The notes under the pieces were generated by a model. It was not told the DNA's origin and searched no databases. It saw only the letters and a program-made list of their open reading frames with translations. A stretch of 64,000 bases of DNA from an uncultured Lachnospiraceae bacterium. GTDB lineage: Bacteria; Bacillota; Clostridia; Lachnospirales; Lachnospiraceae. The stretch lies in NCBI GenBank assembly GCA_910579685.1, contig CAJTVN010000003.1, forward strand, positions 1-64,000. Direction: 5' to 3'. Positions 1 to 8,420 of this stretch are shown here, in pieces (the stretch's first letter is position 1; each line of letters opens with the position of its first letter). Position numbers and translations under genes: made by a program.

Positions 1-521
1 TTAAATCCGTGCGGATTGGCAACCGGATCCCCAAACATCTCGATAAACCGGGATTTGACTAATTCATCTAGCATATTCAATTGAGACTGACGTTTAACTA
101 TTAGACCACAAACTTTATCTAAAACTCCTACAATTCTATATTGTTCATCAAGTGGAGGAAGCTGCATTTCAATATCTAATAAATTCGCTTTCGTAAGACT
201 TGGAATTGTAACCGTTGTGCTCAATTTTTCAAAATCAAATTTTTCGCAAAAATAATATAAATACTTAGGAATCAGTTTTGATTTATCTGCATATAATCCA
301 AATGCCGTATCTACGTTCCAAAAAGGCACTTCGACATAAATCGGCTTGTTAATACTGCCTTTTCTTCCAATAATAACTGTATTGGGCTCACAAATATAGG
401 AATCCGCATATCCCATAATTCCACCGCTGCCATATATAGGGTATTTTCCATTAGGGTTTTCCACTTGTTTCTGATTCTTGCCATTAATAATATTAAGGAC
501 ATCTGAAAATCTCACCCTCAC
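1..521 (-). CDS. hsdS: Type I restriction-modification specificity subunit HsdS (3' end missing)
   Basis: This would be the DNA-recognition subunit of a type I restriction-modification enzyme, which directs the HsdM methylase and HsdR nuclease to their target. Reading from a GTG at 521, which overlaps the hsdM stop by four bases, gives 173 codons that run off the left edge. It begins with a target-recognition domain (YPIYGSGGIMGY near residue 30, then VIIGRKGSI). The usual join to the spacer helix follows (PPLDEQYRIVGVLDKV), and then KSRFIEMFGDP, the typical entry into the second half. A good SD (GGAGGAG) lies inside the end of hsdM; GTG at 515 is an alternative start. The region is visibly richer in A+T than hsdM, as expected for exchanged specificity domains. 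hsdR is not in the window. Confidence 0.88.
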   Translation of the reverse strand, partial: MRVRFSDVLNIINGKNQKQVENPNGKYPIYGSGGIMGYADSYICEPNTVIIGRKGSINKPIYVEVPFWNVDTAFGLYADKSKLIPKYLYYFCEKFDFEKLSTTVTIPSLTKANLLDIEMQLPPLDEQYRIVGVLDKVCGLIVKRQSQLNMLDELVKSRFIEMFGDPVANPHGF

Positions 522-2050
522 AGCATCTCCTCCAATTCCGCCAGTCCTTTCTCGATCTCCAGCTCCAGCTCATGCAAATCCGCCATAATTTCAGCCGTTG
601 ACGGATACTCCACGGGTTTATACTCCACCTTCTTGTACTTGTTGATAGAAAGATCATAATCGTTATCGGCAATCTCCTGCTTTGGCACAAAGAAGCTTTG
701 ATCGGTGCGCTGGCGGCCGGCCTCCTGCTCCGGATTGTGGAAGCGGCTGATAATGTCGGGAATATCATTATCGGTAATCTCACTCCGCTTGTCATCCAGA
801 CTGAATCCGTCAGCCCTCATATCATAAAACCAGACATTATCCGTGCCGCCTGCGCCGGTCTTGGTAAACACCAGCACAGCAGTGGAAACACCTGCATAGG
901 GCTTAAACACGCCGGACGGCATGGAGATCACTGCCCGCAGCTGGTGATTCTCCACCAACTCCTGGCGAATGGCTTTATGCGCCTTTGAGGAGCCAAACAA
1001 CACTCCGTCCGGTACGATACAGGCACACTGGCCGCCCTTTTTCAGCATCCGCAGGAACAATGCCAGAAACAGAAGCTCCGTCTTTTTGGTATTGGTAACA
1101 GCCTTGAGATTGTCATGAATACTCTCCGCATCCACCGTTCCCTTAAAAGGCGGATTCGCCAGACATATGGTAAACCTGTCGCTGATCTGATTCTGCTTGG
1201 AAACGCTGTCCCTGTAATCAATCTCCGGATGACTGATGGAATGAAGCATCAGATTCATTGCCGAAATCCGCAGCATGGTGCGATCCGTGTCAAAGCCGGT
1301 AAAAGCGCCGCCCGCAAAATGCTCCCACTGCTCGGAACTCATGGTATCCTCAAAATTTCTGCGGATATATTCGGAGGCGGAAACCAGAAAGCCCGCCGTG
1401 CCGCAGGCCGGATCACAGATGGAATCCTCCGGCGCAGGCCGCAGCAATTCCACCATCATTTCCCGGATATGCTTGGGAGTCCGAAACTGCCCGTTCTGTC
1501 CGGCTGTGGCCAGTTTTCCCAGCATATACTCATAGAGATCGCCCTGCATATCAAGATCCGCAATATCATGTTCATAAAGATCATCCAATCCCGTGATGAT
1601 TTTTTGAAGCACCTGGGGCGTGGGTATCAAAAACATGGCATCGCTCATATAACGGGCAAAGGCCGTATCGCTCTTTTCATCGCCGCCTGCCCCTTCCGTA
1701 GCATCTGCGATTTCACCTTGCTGCGTAAAGTCCGGCAGGCATCCATGCTTCATATTCTTGATAGCGGGGAATACCCTCTGCGCAATGATGTCATAAATAT
1801 CACGGGGATCACTGTTTTTAAATTTGCTCCAACGCATGGACTGCCCCGCCGGAGACTGTGGAAAGATCTTATCCATCTTTTCGCCGGTCATATTTTCAAA
1901 TTCTTCACTCTCCAGCTCCTTTTCATCCAGAGACCGGATGAACATAAGATAAGTCAGCTGTTCAATGACTGTCAGGGGATTTGTGATACCGCCCGCCCAG
2001 ATATCCGTCCAGATCTTATCCACTTTATTTTTGATTGCGCCCGTTATCAT
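518..2050 (-). CDS. hsdM: Type I restriction-modification DNA methyltransferase HsdM
   Basis: N6-adenine methyltransferase and core subunit of a type I restriction-modification complex. The 510-residue protein has the N-terminal HsdM helical domain (IWAGGITNPLTVIEQLTYLMF near residue 15). Next come the SAM-binding motif I DPACGTAGFL near residue 200 and the catalytic ANPPFKG motif IV near residue 290. The start at 2050 is chosen because GGAGG lies eight bases upstream; an upstream in-frame ATG at 2092 lacks an SD. The gene overlaps hsdS by four bases, so the two are translationally coupled. Length is normal for the family and no frameshift is seen. Confidence 0.95.
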   Translation of the reverse strand: MITGAIKNKVDKIWTDIWAGGITNPLTVIEQLTYLMFIRSLDEKELESEEFENMTGEKMDKIFPQSPAGQSMRWSKFKNSDPRDIYDIIAQRVFPAIKNMKHGCLPDFTQQGEIADATEGAGGDEKSDTAFARYMSDAMFLIPTPQVLQKIITGLDDLYEHDIADLDMQGDLYEYMLGKLATAGQNGQFRTPKHIREMMVELLRPAPEDSICDPACGTAGFLVSASEYIRRNFEDTMSSEQWEHFAGGAFTGFDTDRTMLRISAMNLMLHSISHPEIDYRDSVSKQNQISDRFTICLANPPFKGTVDAESIHDNLKAVTNTKKTELLFLALFLRMLKKGGQCACIVPDGVLFGSSKAHKAIRQELVENHQLRAVISMPSGVFKPYAGVSTAVLVFTKTGAGGTDNVWFYDMRADGFSLDDKRSEITDNDIPDIISRFHNPEQEAGRQRTDQSFFVPKQEIADNDYDLSINKYKKVEYKPVEYPSTAEIMADLHELELEIEKGLAELEEML

Positions 2051-2148
2051 GTGTTTTCCTCCGTTTTTGCGCTTTATCCGAACTGTCTTCATTCAGAAGT
2101 CCAGTTCAGGCTAAAACTTTTAAGAAAAATGTATATTTTTCGTATCTG

Positions 2149-3084
2149 TCAAAATGCAAAAGGAAATCTGACTTCTTCTCCTACAGAGAAAGCAGACTCT
2201 CCTGATATCTCAGTAACTTTAAAACTTGCGCCATCCCATCCGTTAATTTTGATAATTCCTTTTATACTTCCATCATCTGATGTGAATGTCAGTTCTCCGT
2301 TTCCATTGTCAACAAAGGTTCCTTGTGTTCCACCCTGTCTGTAAATAGAGATAACCGCTTCGTCGTCTCCTTCCCATCCCTGTCGAGTGTTCAGAGAACT
2401 GTATACGCTGCCAGTTCCCTGGTCGTCCACAAACAAACCGTACTTTGCTGACTTTTCCGGCATGACAAAGGATTCCCCCTTTATCTTTGCCAACTCATTT
2501 GCAAGAACATAAGCTCTGTTCCTGGTGATCTCCTCCAAGAAGGAATTCTGAAGAAGAGGATATATACTGCCACTTTCTTCACTGGATCCAAGGTTCAGCA
2601 ATGTCACTTCCTCCTTCATGGCTATCCAGTTCCTCTGTTCTTCAAGGAGCTTCTCCTTTGTCTGCTGATCTGCAGAATCACTGAATCTGTTCCAAATATT
2701 ATTTAATTCAGTATCCCATATTACGAAAAACCACCTGGATGATATATTCATTTCTCCCTGGGTTTGAGCCGCCTCTGCCAACGGAGTATACTTCTGGATA
2801 ATCTTCTCAATATTCTCCAGTTCCTTTTGCAGGGATGCCGAGCCTGATACTACATAGTCAACATCCACCTTGATATCATCAGAATAGTCATAAGTGAAAT
2901 CTATTTTCAGTTTATCATTGAATTCGATATCATTGGTTTCTCCGCTTGCAGGATTGGATCGTTCTTCACCTTGAGAAGGTATGCTTTCAATGAGCAGATC
3001 ACTACTTTCCGTTTCCCCTTTGCCACAGCCACTGCCAAGTCCAACCATTAAGATTAATAACATCATATAAATTCTTTTTTCCAT
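2149..3084 (-). CDS. LprI-like (DUF1311) lipoprotein
   Basis: A 311-residue secreted lipoprotein of uncertain role. The first 20 residues form a signal peptide ending in the lipobox GLGSGC. The middle (about residues 90-185) has the arrangement of the LprI/DUF1311 family, including the typical LLEEQRNWIAMKEE segment near residue 145. In other bacteria this family is associated with lysozyme inhibition or the cell envelope. The last 90 residues are a glycine/aspartate-rich beta region. It stands between a GNAT gene and hsdM on the same strand, but nothing ties it functionally to either. The lipoprotein call is firm; the LprI assignment is by motif. Confidence 0.7.
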   Translation of the reverse strand: MEKRIYMMLLILMVGLGSGCGKGETESSDLLIESIPSQGEERSNPASGETNDIEFNDKLKIDFTYDYSDDIKVDVDYVVSGSASLQKELENIEKIIQKYTPLAEAAQTQGEMNISSRWFFVIWDTELNNIWNRFSDSADQQTKEKLLEEQRNWIAMKEEVTLLNLGSSEESGSIYPLLQNSFLEEITRNRAYVLANELAKIKGESFVMPEKSAKYGLFVDDQGTGSVYSSLNTRQGWEGDDEAVISIYRQGGTQGTFVDNGNGELTFTSDDGSIKGIIKINGWDGASFKVTEISGESAFSVGEEVRFPFAF

Positions 3085-3111
3085 ATGTTTTGCCTTCCTG
3101 TTTAAAGCAGC

Positions 3112-3522
3112 CTAAAACCATTTACCTGGAATCGTGAGAAAATAGTCCTTATTTTCCTCAAACCCGATTTTTTGATAAAATCCTTTCGCCTTATCCGTCT
3201 GCACCAGCCACTCAGAGCTTTCACAGGCATTCCTGCATCTTCGCACCAGCTCCCTGCCGATCCCTTTGTTCTGAAATTCCGGCAAAACCGCCAGATCATA
3301 AATGACAGAACGAAAATGCAAATCGCTCAAAACCCTTACACATCCTGCCAATTTTCCGTCAATCCATGCGGAAAACACAAAGGCTGAATTCAAAAAAGCA
3401 ATATTGAAGTTATCAATCATCTCCTGCGTTGTCGTATCTTCCTTTGCCCAGCCTACCGCCAGAAATAATTGATAGAGCTGGTCACAGGGCAAATCCTTCT
3501 GCCTTCTATATTCTACATTCAT
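3112..3522 (-). CDS. GNAT family N-acetyltransferase
   Basis: A 136-residue acetyl-CoA-dependent acetyltransferase of unknown substrate. The acetyl-CoA loop is clear: DLAVLPEFQNKGIGRELVRR near residues 78-97 carries the Q-x-x-G-x-G signature. The C-terminal motif B region follows (TDKAKGFYQKIGFEEN). The N-terminal segment (LYQLFLAVGWAKE) is typical of small single-domain GNATs. It starts five bases after the stop of the small unknown gene upstream, so the two are probably co-transcribed. Confidence 0.85.
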   Translation of the reverse strand: MNVEYRRQKDLPCDQLYQLFLAVGWAKEDTTTQEMIDNFNIAFLNSAFVFSAWIDGKLAGCVRVLSDLHFRSVIYDLAVLPEFQNKGIGRELVRRCRNACESSEWLVQTDKAKGFYQKIGFEENKDYFLTIPGKWF

Positions 3523-3527
3523 TTCCG

Positions 3528-3854
3528 CTATCTCCTTCTCTCAAGCAAAAATTTCACCGCCTCTTTCAACCCTTCACTGAAACCGTCCAGATCCTCATAG
3601 CCGATCACCTTCTCTTGAATAAGCGCCACCAGATCATATACTACCTCCTGCTTTTGAAGCTCTATCTGGACACCGGGTTTTCGCTTGTCCTGCCTGATTC
3701 TCTTCTCAAGCGCCCAGAACTTTTCAGATGCATCCTTTTCGCTGCTAAGCAGCCTGATATATTCTTTATTAAGTCTTTCCATATAAGCTTCCTGCCACTC
3801 AGGAATTAACTCTCTGAAAAGCTTCCAGTCACTCTTCGTACATTCCATATTCAT
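3528..3854 (-). CDS. Small conserved-type protein of unknown function
   Basis: A 108-residue, highly charged and mainly helical soluble protein that I cannot assign. It has no signal peptide, membrane helix or metal-binding motif. The sequence is rich in Glu/Lys/Arg with a likely amphipathic helix in the second half (LVALIQEKVIGYEDLDGF). The SD GAGGCG precedes the ATG at 3854. It sits 15 bases after the HAD hydrolase stop and five bases before the GNAT start, which supports a real gene in that operon. Confidence 0.65.
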   Translation of the reverse strand: MNMECTKSDWKLFRELIPEWQEAYMERLNKEYIRLLSSEKDASEKFWALEKRIRQDKRKPGVQIELQKQEVVYDLVALIQEKVIGYEDLDGFSEGLKEAVKFLLERRR

Positions 3855-3869
3855 CTTTTTCGCCTCCAG

Positions 3870-4613
3870 TTAACACCCTTGCGGCATTCGCCAAATGTCT
3901 GCTTCGCAGCCGCTTGGCTCATTGCTCGCAGGAATCAAATCATAAATCTCATGCAAATCCGCTATCTCATAATCCACCCTGTACCCATCCGGCTTTGCGG
4001 CCTTCCCCGGATTATACCAGCAGGTCAGAATTCCGGCGTTATTGCCGCCCAGGATATCACTGGTCAGAGAATCCCCCACAATCATGACCTGATCCCTGCA
4101 AGCAGAACCTGTCTTTGCAAATACCCTGTTAAAAAATTCCACATTCGGTTTTTCCACGCCTAGCTGCTCGGACAGAAAAATCCCGTCCATCAGCTCTCCG
4201 AGTCCGGAAAGACGCAGCTTTTTTGTCTGCGCCACTACGGTTCCATTAGAAACCACATATTGCTTCACCCTGCCTCGAAGAGACTTCACAATGTTCAGGC
4301 TGTCATCCCGGTAGACAATGGTATCGCCCAGGCACAGCTGATATTTCTGGTTGAATTCAGAAGCAATGGCACTGCTCATTCCCTCTGTTTCAAAAAAATC
4401 TCTGAACCTTCCAACCAGCACCTCCGGTTTGGTGATTTCTCCTCTTTCAAGGCGCTCCCAGTAAGTCCGGTTGATTCTCGAATAACGCCCGAGCATCTCC
4501 TCGGAGCAATTTCCAAGACCGAACTCCATAAACAGCTTTTGGATAGCTGCCTTTTCTGCCGCAGCAAAATCCAGCAGGGTTCCGTCAACATCCCATAAGA
4601 TCGCAGTGATCAT
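3870..4613 (-). CDS. HAD-superfamily phosphatase, YjjG-like (possible noncanonical nucleotide 5'-nucleotidase)
   Basis: A 247-residue haloacid-dehalogenase-type phosphatase. All four HAD motifs are visible: DVDGTLLDF (residues 8-16), VSNGT near residue 122, EKPN near residue 153 and VGDSLTSDI near residue 178. The helical cap lies between the first two. The closest family is YjjG, a house-cleaning pyrimidine 5'-nucleotidase, but substrate specificity cannot be read from motifs. SD GGAG precedes the ATG at 4613. The DHH phosphoesterase gene ends 33 bases upstream, so a shared transcript is likely. Confidence 0.85.
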   Translation of the reverse strand: MITAILWDVDGTLLDFAAAEKAAIQKLFMEFGLGNCSEEMLGRYSRINRTYWERLERGEITKPEVLVGRFRDFFETEGMSSAIASEFNQKYQLCLGDTIVYRDDSLNIVKSLRGRVKQYVVSNGTVVAQTKKLRLSGLGELMDGIFLSEQLGVEKPNVEFFNRVFAKTGSACRDQVMIVGDSLTSDILGGNNAGILTCWYNPGKAAKPDGYRVDYEIADLHEIYDLIPASNEPSGCEADIWRMPQGC

Positions 4614-4646
4614 TCCATCTCCTTCATCTATTCTCTAACTGTCTTA

Positions 4647-5615
4647 CTACTTCGCCAATATGTCCAAAAACAGATTTCTTATGTAATTATCCGGATAGTT
4701 TCCCAGCTCCGGCAGCCGTTCTTTCCCAATCAGGCCGCCTCCCATAGCGGCATGTCCGCCTCCGTTTCCGATCCCCTCCAGCGCCTCATGAAGCAGTTTA
4801 CCGGCATGTATTTCCGGATCCTCCGAGCGGACAGACAGCTTTATACCGTCCTCCCGGAAGGAGAACACTACCGCTGTCTCCACCTCGATCAGAGAAAGGA
4901 TAAAATCTGACAGGATCGCAATCAGCGCGTCCGGACAGGAAAAGGGAATGCTGGAAAATCCAACCTTGTCATAAAGCTCTATGCTCTCGATTGCCGCCCC
5001 GTAGGCTTTCAGGTCTGTAAATTCCATGTTGTTCCGTTCCAGGTCGTCCAGCTTCTCCTTGTCACACAGGGGAAACAGAAATCCGAACATCCTGATATCC
5101 AGCTCCGTCACGCCTCTTGTGAACTGCAGGGTATCCATTTTCAGGCCATAGAGCAGTGCCGTTGCCACATCGACATCCGGCTTTCTGCCTGACAGGGCGT
5201 AGTATTCCGCAATCAATGTGGCGCACGCTCCTGTGATACGGATATCCTGATACTGGTACTGTATGGGAACAAATGTGGGGTGGTGGTCAATACAGGCGAT
5301 CTCGTCTCCAATAAAATCCGTGACATTTCCGCTGTGCTTCTGACTGTCCACACAGATAATCCGGTCCGTCTCCCGCATGTCAGGAACCAGCTGCGCATAG
5401 GGCAGCATCTCGATATGAAAAGCGTTCAGCATTTTGGAAGCGCTCAGCTTATCTATCCGTCCGTCATAGCAGAGTCTTGATTCCACGCCGTAGATCTCCA
5501 GCAGCCTTTGCAGCCCATATGCAGAGGCAATGGCATCCGGGTCGGGAAAATTATGCGTCTGGATATAAACAACGTGCCCTTTACACAGCTCAATCAGATC
5601 ATTCAATCTGTTCAT
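4647..5615 (-). CDS. DHH-family phosphoesterase, NrnA-like
   Basis: A 322-residue manganese-dependent phosphoesterase of the DHH/DHHA1 family, whose members degrade nanoRNA or cyclic-di-nucleotide products. Visible motifs are HNFPDPDAIASA (residues 23-34), ICVDSQK near residue 83, CIDHHPT near residue 105 and the DHHA1 signature GNGGGHAAMGGG near residue 285. The start at 5615 is preceded by AAGGAGG; longer in-frame starts have no SD. The KAP NTPase gene ends 37 bases upstream. NrnA proteins are housekeeping, though DHH enzymes also occur in nucleotide-signalling defence, so its position beside the KAP gene is worth noting. Confidence 0.85.
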   Translation of the reverse strand: MNRLNDLIELCKGHVVYIQTHNFPDPDAIASAYGLQRLLEIYGVESRLCYDGRIDKLSASKMLNAFHIEMLPYAQLVPDMRETDRIICVDSQKHSGNVTDFIGDEIACIDHHPTFVPIQYQYQDIRITGACATLIAEYYALSGRKPDVDVATALLYGLKMDTLQFTRGVTELDIRMFGFLFPLCDKEKLDDLERNNMEFTDLKAYGAAIESIELYDKVGFSSIPFSCPDALIAILSDFILSLIEVETAVVFSFREDGIKLSVRSEDPEIHAGKLLHEALEGIGNGGGHAAMGGGLIGKERLPELGNYPDNYIRNLFLDILAK

Positions 5616-5652
5616 TACCCATGTCCTCCTTATGTAATATACTGAGCAATCT

Positions 5653-8358
5653 CTATTTTGATGTAATACTTGAAAAATCCAGTATTCTGGCAAACGCACC
5701 GCATTCCGACAAGGATATGTCCGTCGTATTATCTGTATCAATAATATCGCAGAGCACTCTGGCAAACGTGCGGAATTCCGGTTTTTCCGCTTCCTCCAAT
5801 CCGGAACGGTCCGTTATCTCCGAATCCTCGCCGCACAGCCCTGAAAGAAGCTCCGGGGTCAGCTGATCCTTTATCCGTTTTAATTGATTGTATACAGCGG
5901 GAAATCTTGCCTGCATGCAGAGCAGGGCAAACAGCATCAGCCTCTGAACTCTGTTTTCATACAGTTCCCTCTCAGCCATATTTTTGAGAAGTAAAAAGGA
6001 ATTAAACATCCGATCCATATTTTTAGGCTCGCTGCCTATGGAATTCAGGAGCAGGCCGGCGTAAAAATCCAGTTCTGTCTTGTCATCCGCATGGATTCCC
6101 ATATGCTCCAGCTTGTCATTCACATAATTTCTGATCTGCTGTCCGGACACCGGAACACGGAAGGTCATCTGGAAAATCTCATCAAAAAGGGCTTTCTGCT
6201 GATTGTCATCCAGATCCATTTCAGGATTTTCCTTCACTCCGCGCCGGAAAAACCCATAGTCAATAGCCGCTACAAATACACAGCCTTCACAGTCAAAGAA
6301 ATTCCTCAGCGCTTCCAGCAGCTCTACCGCTTTTGCAGGGGCGAGCTTGTCAAGCTCATTGATTAAGATAATAACCTTGCCATCCTGCCCCTCAGCCCGT
6401 TTCGCCGCCAGCCTGGCAAAGGCATCTACCAGCTTTTCGGGAGGAATCGATGAACCGTCCCGAAACAGCCCTTCCACCAGGTTCTGTCCGGCAGAGCTAT
6501 CCGGAGCAATAATGCCCGACAAAAGCTCGATAACCCCCTTTGCGATCTTGATTGCGGAATCCTTGGAAGCGCTGCCTTCCGCCCCGCTAAGCTGACGAAT
6601 CAGGGCCTTTCCCATAAGCATCGGGAGCGGATCCTCCGAATTTGCCTGAAGCAGAAGACGGGGATTAAACCATATCCGATTTTCGGCATACCGCTCTCCA
6701 AGACTGTCAGAAAGCATTTTCATGATGCCGCTTTTACCGCTTCCCCAGCTCCCCTGGACGGCAATCGTCATGGGAGTGGAGCAGCTGTTGATAAAGCCTG
6801 TCACACCCTCAATATATTTTTTGATTCCCAATCCGTCGTTTTCCGAATCTGCCAGGCCGGCAGAAATAATCTCCTTACCGCCGCTGTCTGCCTGCTCCAC
6901 AACCCTTAATTCTTCCCCATCGTTACCCGGGGCGGCTTCAACAGCCTCAGCTTCCACAGGCTCCGGTATAATCAATTCGCACTCCGGGCAGCTGTCCTCC
7001 AGATAGACCATAAACCTTGATGCCTCGGCGAGATATTGATCATACTTTTTGTTGTTCCTGCTCATCCCAAGAGAGAAATCACCAAATCGGACAATTTCTG
7101 TCCGCATATCCTCATCCGTGCGCACGGTCAGCTCCACACCCACATAACTGATGATATCGTCCGCATTGGGTGCACCCAGCTTATTCTGTATGCCTACCGC
7201 CTTCGCCGCACCGGCAAGGAGCCCCATCGCACTCTTTGGAGCTCCGCACTCCGTCTTCTCACATTTGACAAGGGCTGTCAGGGGACGCTCCTGCGTGATC
7301 ACGGTGCCGCCCTGCCGGAGGATATGGAAAACACTTCGCATCTCGTTAATCTCAATCCGTTCATCCATGCCAAAAGATATGTCAAAACCCTCTGTCCTTT
7401 TTAGGACATAGGGTTTGATCGCATTTCTGACAAAGGACAAAACCTCGTCCCGTATATCATTTTCAACTCCAAAGGATTTCGATGTGCCATCGGTCAGGGA
7501 GAACTCCAATGTCTCCGTAAACAGACAGACAGTCCGGACATCCTGAAAGGAAACGGCCCTGGTGCGTCCCGCCACGGATGTAAATTCCGCCCTGTCCTCA
7601 AAAATATTAAGAGTTCCTGTGTCGGATCCACTACTGCTGAGGCAGGAAAAATGAATCCCCTGCGCCATGAGAGCTTCCTTTCTCTTGACAATATAGGGCT
7701 CCACCGCTTTTCTGACGAAACCCAGAATCTCATCCTGAAGCTCCCTGTCAATGCCAAAGGATCTTAGGCTTCCATCGATGAGGGAAAAACTCAGCGTTCC
7801 GGCAGACGCATTGACAGATTTAACATCCTGAAAAGAAACAGACCCGCTTAGTCCGGACTTGGTTCTTAATTCCGCCCGATCCTGCGAAATGTTAAGAATC
7901 CCGATGCCGGTCAGTCCTGTACTGCTGATGAGAGAATAATGAACGCCCTGCTCCAAAAGACGCCTTTTTCGTTCGGCAAGATAAGGATTAACCGCTTCCC
8001 TGATACGCAGGAACGCCTCATGAATATCTTTCCGGTTTACCGGGCAGGATTCTATACTGCCGTCCTCCGTGATAAATTCAATATGATCCAGTCCCAGCCC
8101 CAGAGCCGTGCCCACTCCTGTCTTTTTTCTTACCGCTGCCAGAGCGGAATAATCGTAGATTGTCTTCTGCACACTGCTGACAGCAAATTCCGTTCTGTCA
8201 TGGTACACGATCAGCCTTCCGGATTTACGCATCCCTTTTACGTCTGCCTGATAGACCGGCCCATCCTCCTTCGTTTTCTCTGCGGCAGCCTTTTGTCCGC
8301 AATAAGGGCAGAATGCCGCTCCCTCCATGATCTCGCGTCCGCATTTAACACACTTCAT
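5653..8358 (-). CDS. Zinc-ribbon / triplicated PH-like module / KAP-family P-loop NTPase
   Basis: A 901-residue multidomain protein of unknown function. Residues 3-20 form a C-x2-C...C-x2-C zinc ribbon. Residues about 46-315 hold three diverged copies of an ~85-residue unit: each has a DRxE strand motif, then an LxF/IxDGS-type strand, then a helix ending PYxxxRK. This looks like bacterial PH-like or GRAM-type folds. A linker (315-530) precedes a KAP-type NTPase with Walker A GSWGSGKS near 536-543 and a Walker B-like IILINELDKL near 663. No transmembrane insertion is seen, unlike many KAP proteins. The ATG at 8358 has GAGGGGG upstream and starts right at the ribbon; a TTG at 8424 is the alternative. 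The LysM lipoprotein gene precedes it by 62 bases. Confidence 0.8.
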   Translation of the reverse strand: MKCVKCGREIMEGAAFCPYCGQKAAAEKTKEDGPVYQADVKGMRKSGRLIVYHDRTEFAVSSVQKTIYDYSALAAVRKKTGVGTALGLGLDHIEFITEDGSIESCPVNRKDIHEAFLRIREAVNPYLAERKRRLLEQGVHYSLISSTGLTGIGILNISQDRAELRTKSGLSGSVSFQDVKSVNASAGTLSFSLIDGSLRSFGIDRELQDEILGFVRKAVEPYIVKRKEALMAQGIHFSCLSSSGSDTGTLNIFEDRAEFTSVAGRTRAVSFQDVRTVCLFTETLEFSLTDGTSKSFGVENDIRDEVLSFVRNAIKPYVLKRTEGFDISFGMDERIEINEMRSVFHILRQGGTVITQERPLTALVKCEKTECGAPKSAMGLLAGAAKAVGIQNKLGAPNADDIISYVGVELTVRTDEDMRTEIVRFGDFSLGMSRNNKKYDQYLAEASRFMVYLEDSCPECELIIPEPVEAEAVEAAPGNDGEELRVVEQADSGGKEIISAGLADSENDGLGIKKYIEGVTGFINSCSTPMTIAVQGSWGSGKSGIMKMLSDSLGERYAENRIWFNPRLLLQANSEDPLPMLMGKALIRQLSGAEGSASKDSAIKIAKGVIELLSGIIAPDSSAGQNLVEGLFRDGSSIPPEKLVDAFARLAAKRAEGQDGKVIILINELDKLAPAKAVELLEALRNFFDCEGCVFVAAIDYGFFRRGVKENPEMDLDDNQQKALFDEIFQMTFRVPVSGQQIRNYVNDKLEHMGIHADDKTELDFYAGLLLNSIGSEPKNMDRMFNSFLLLKNMAERELYENRVQRLMLFALLCMQARFPAVYNQLKRIKDQLTPELLSGLCGEDSEITDRSGLEEAEKPEFRTFARVLCDIIDTDNTTDISLSECGAFARILDFSSITSK

Positions 8359-8420
8359 ACCAATATAAGCCCCCTCTTTCGTCTGGTTTTGTTCTTTCAC
8401 TCTTTTCGCAGATATTCTTT

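Noticed and set aside
1115..2344. 409-codon open frame on the plus strand opposite hsdM
   Set aside because: It mirrors hsdM, has Arg/His/Ile-rich composition without a recognisable domain, and crosses two minus-strand genes.
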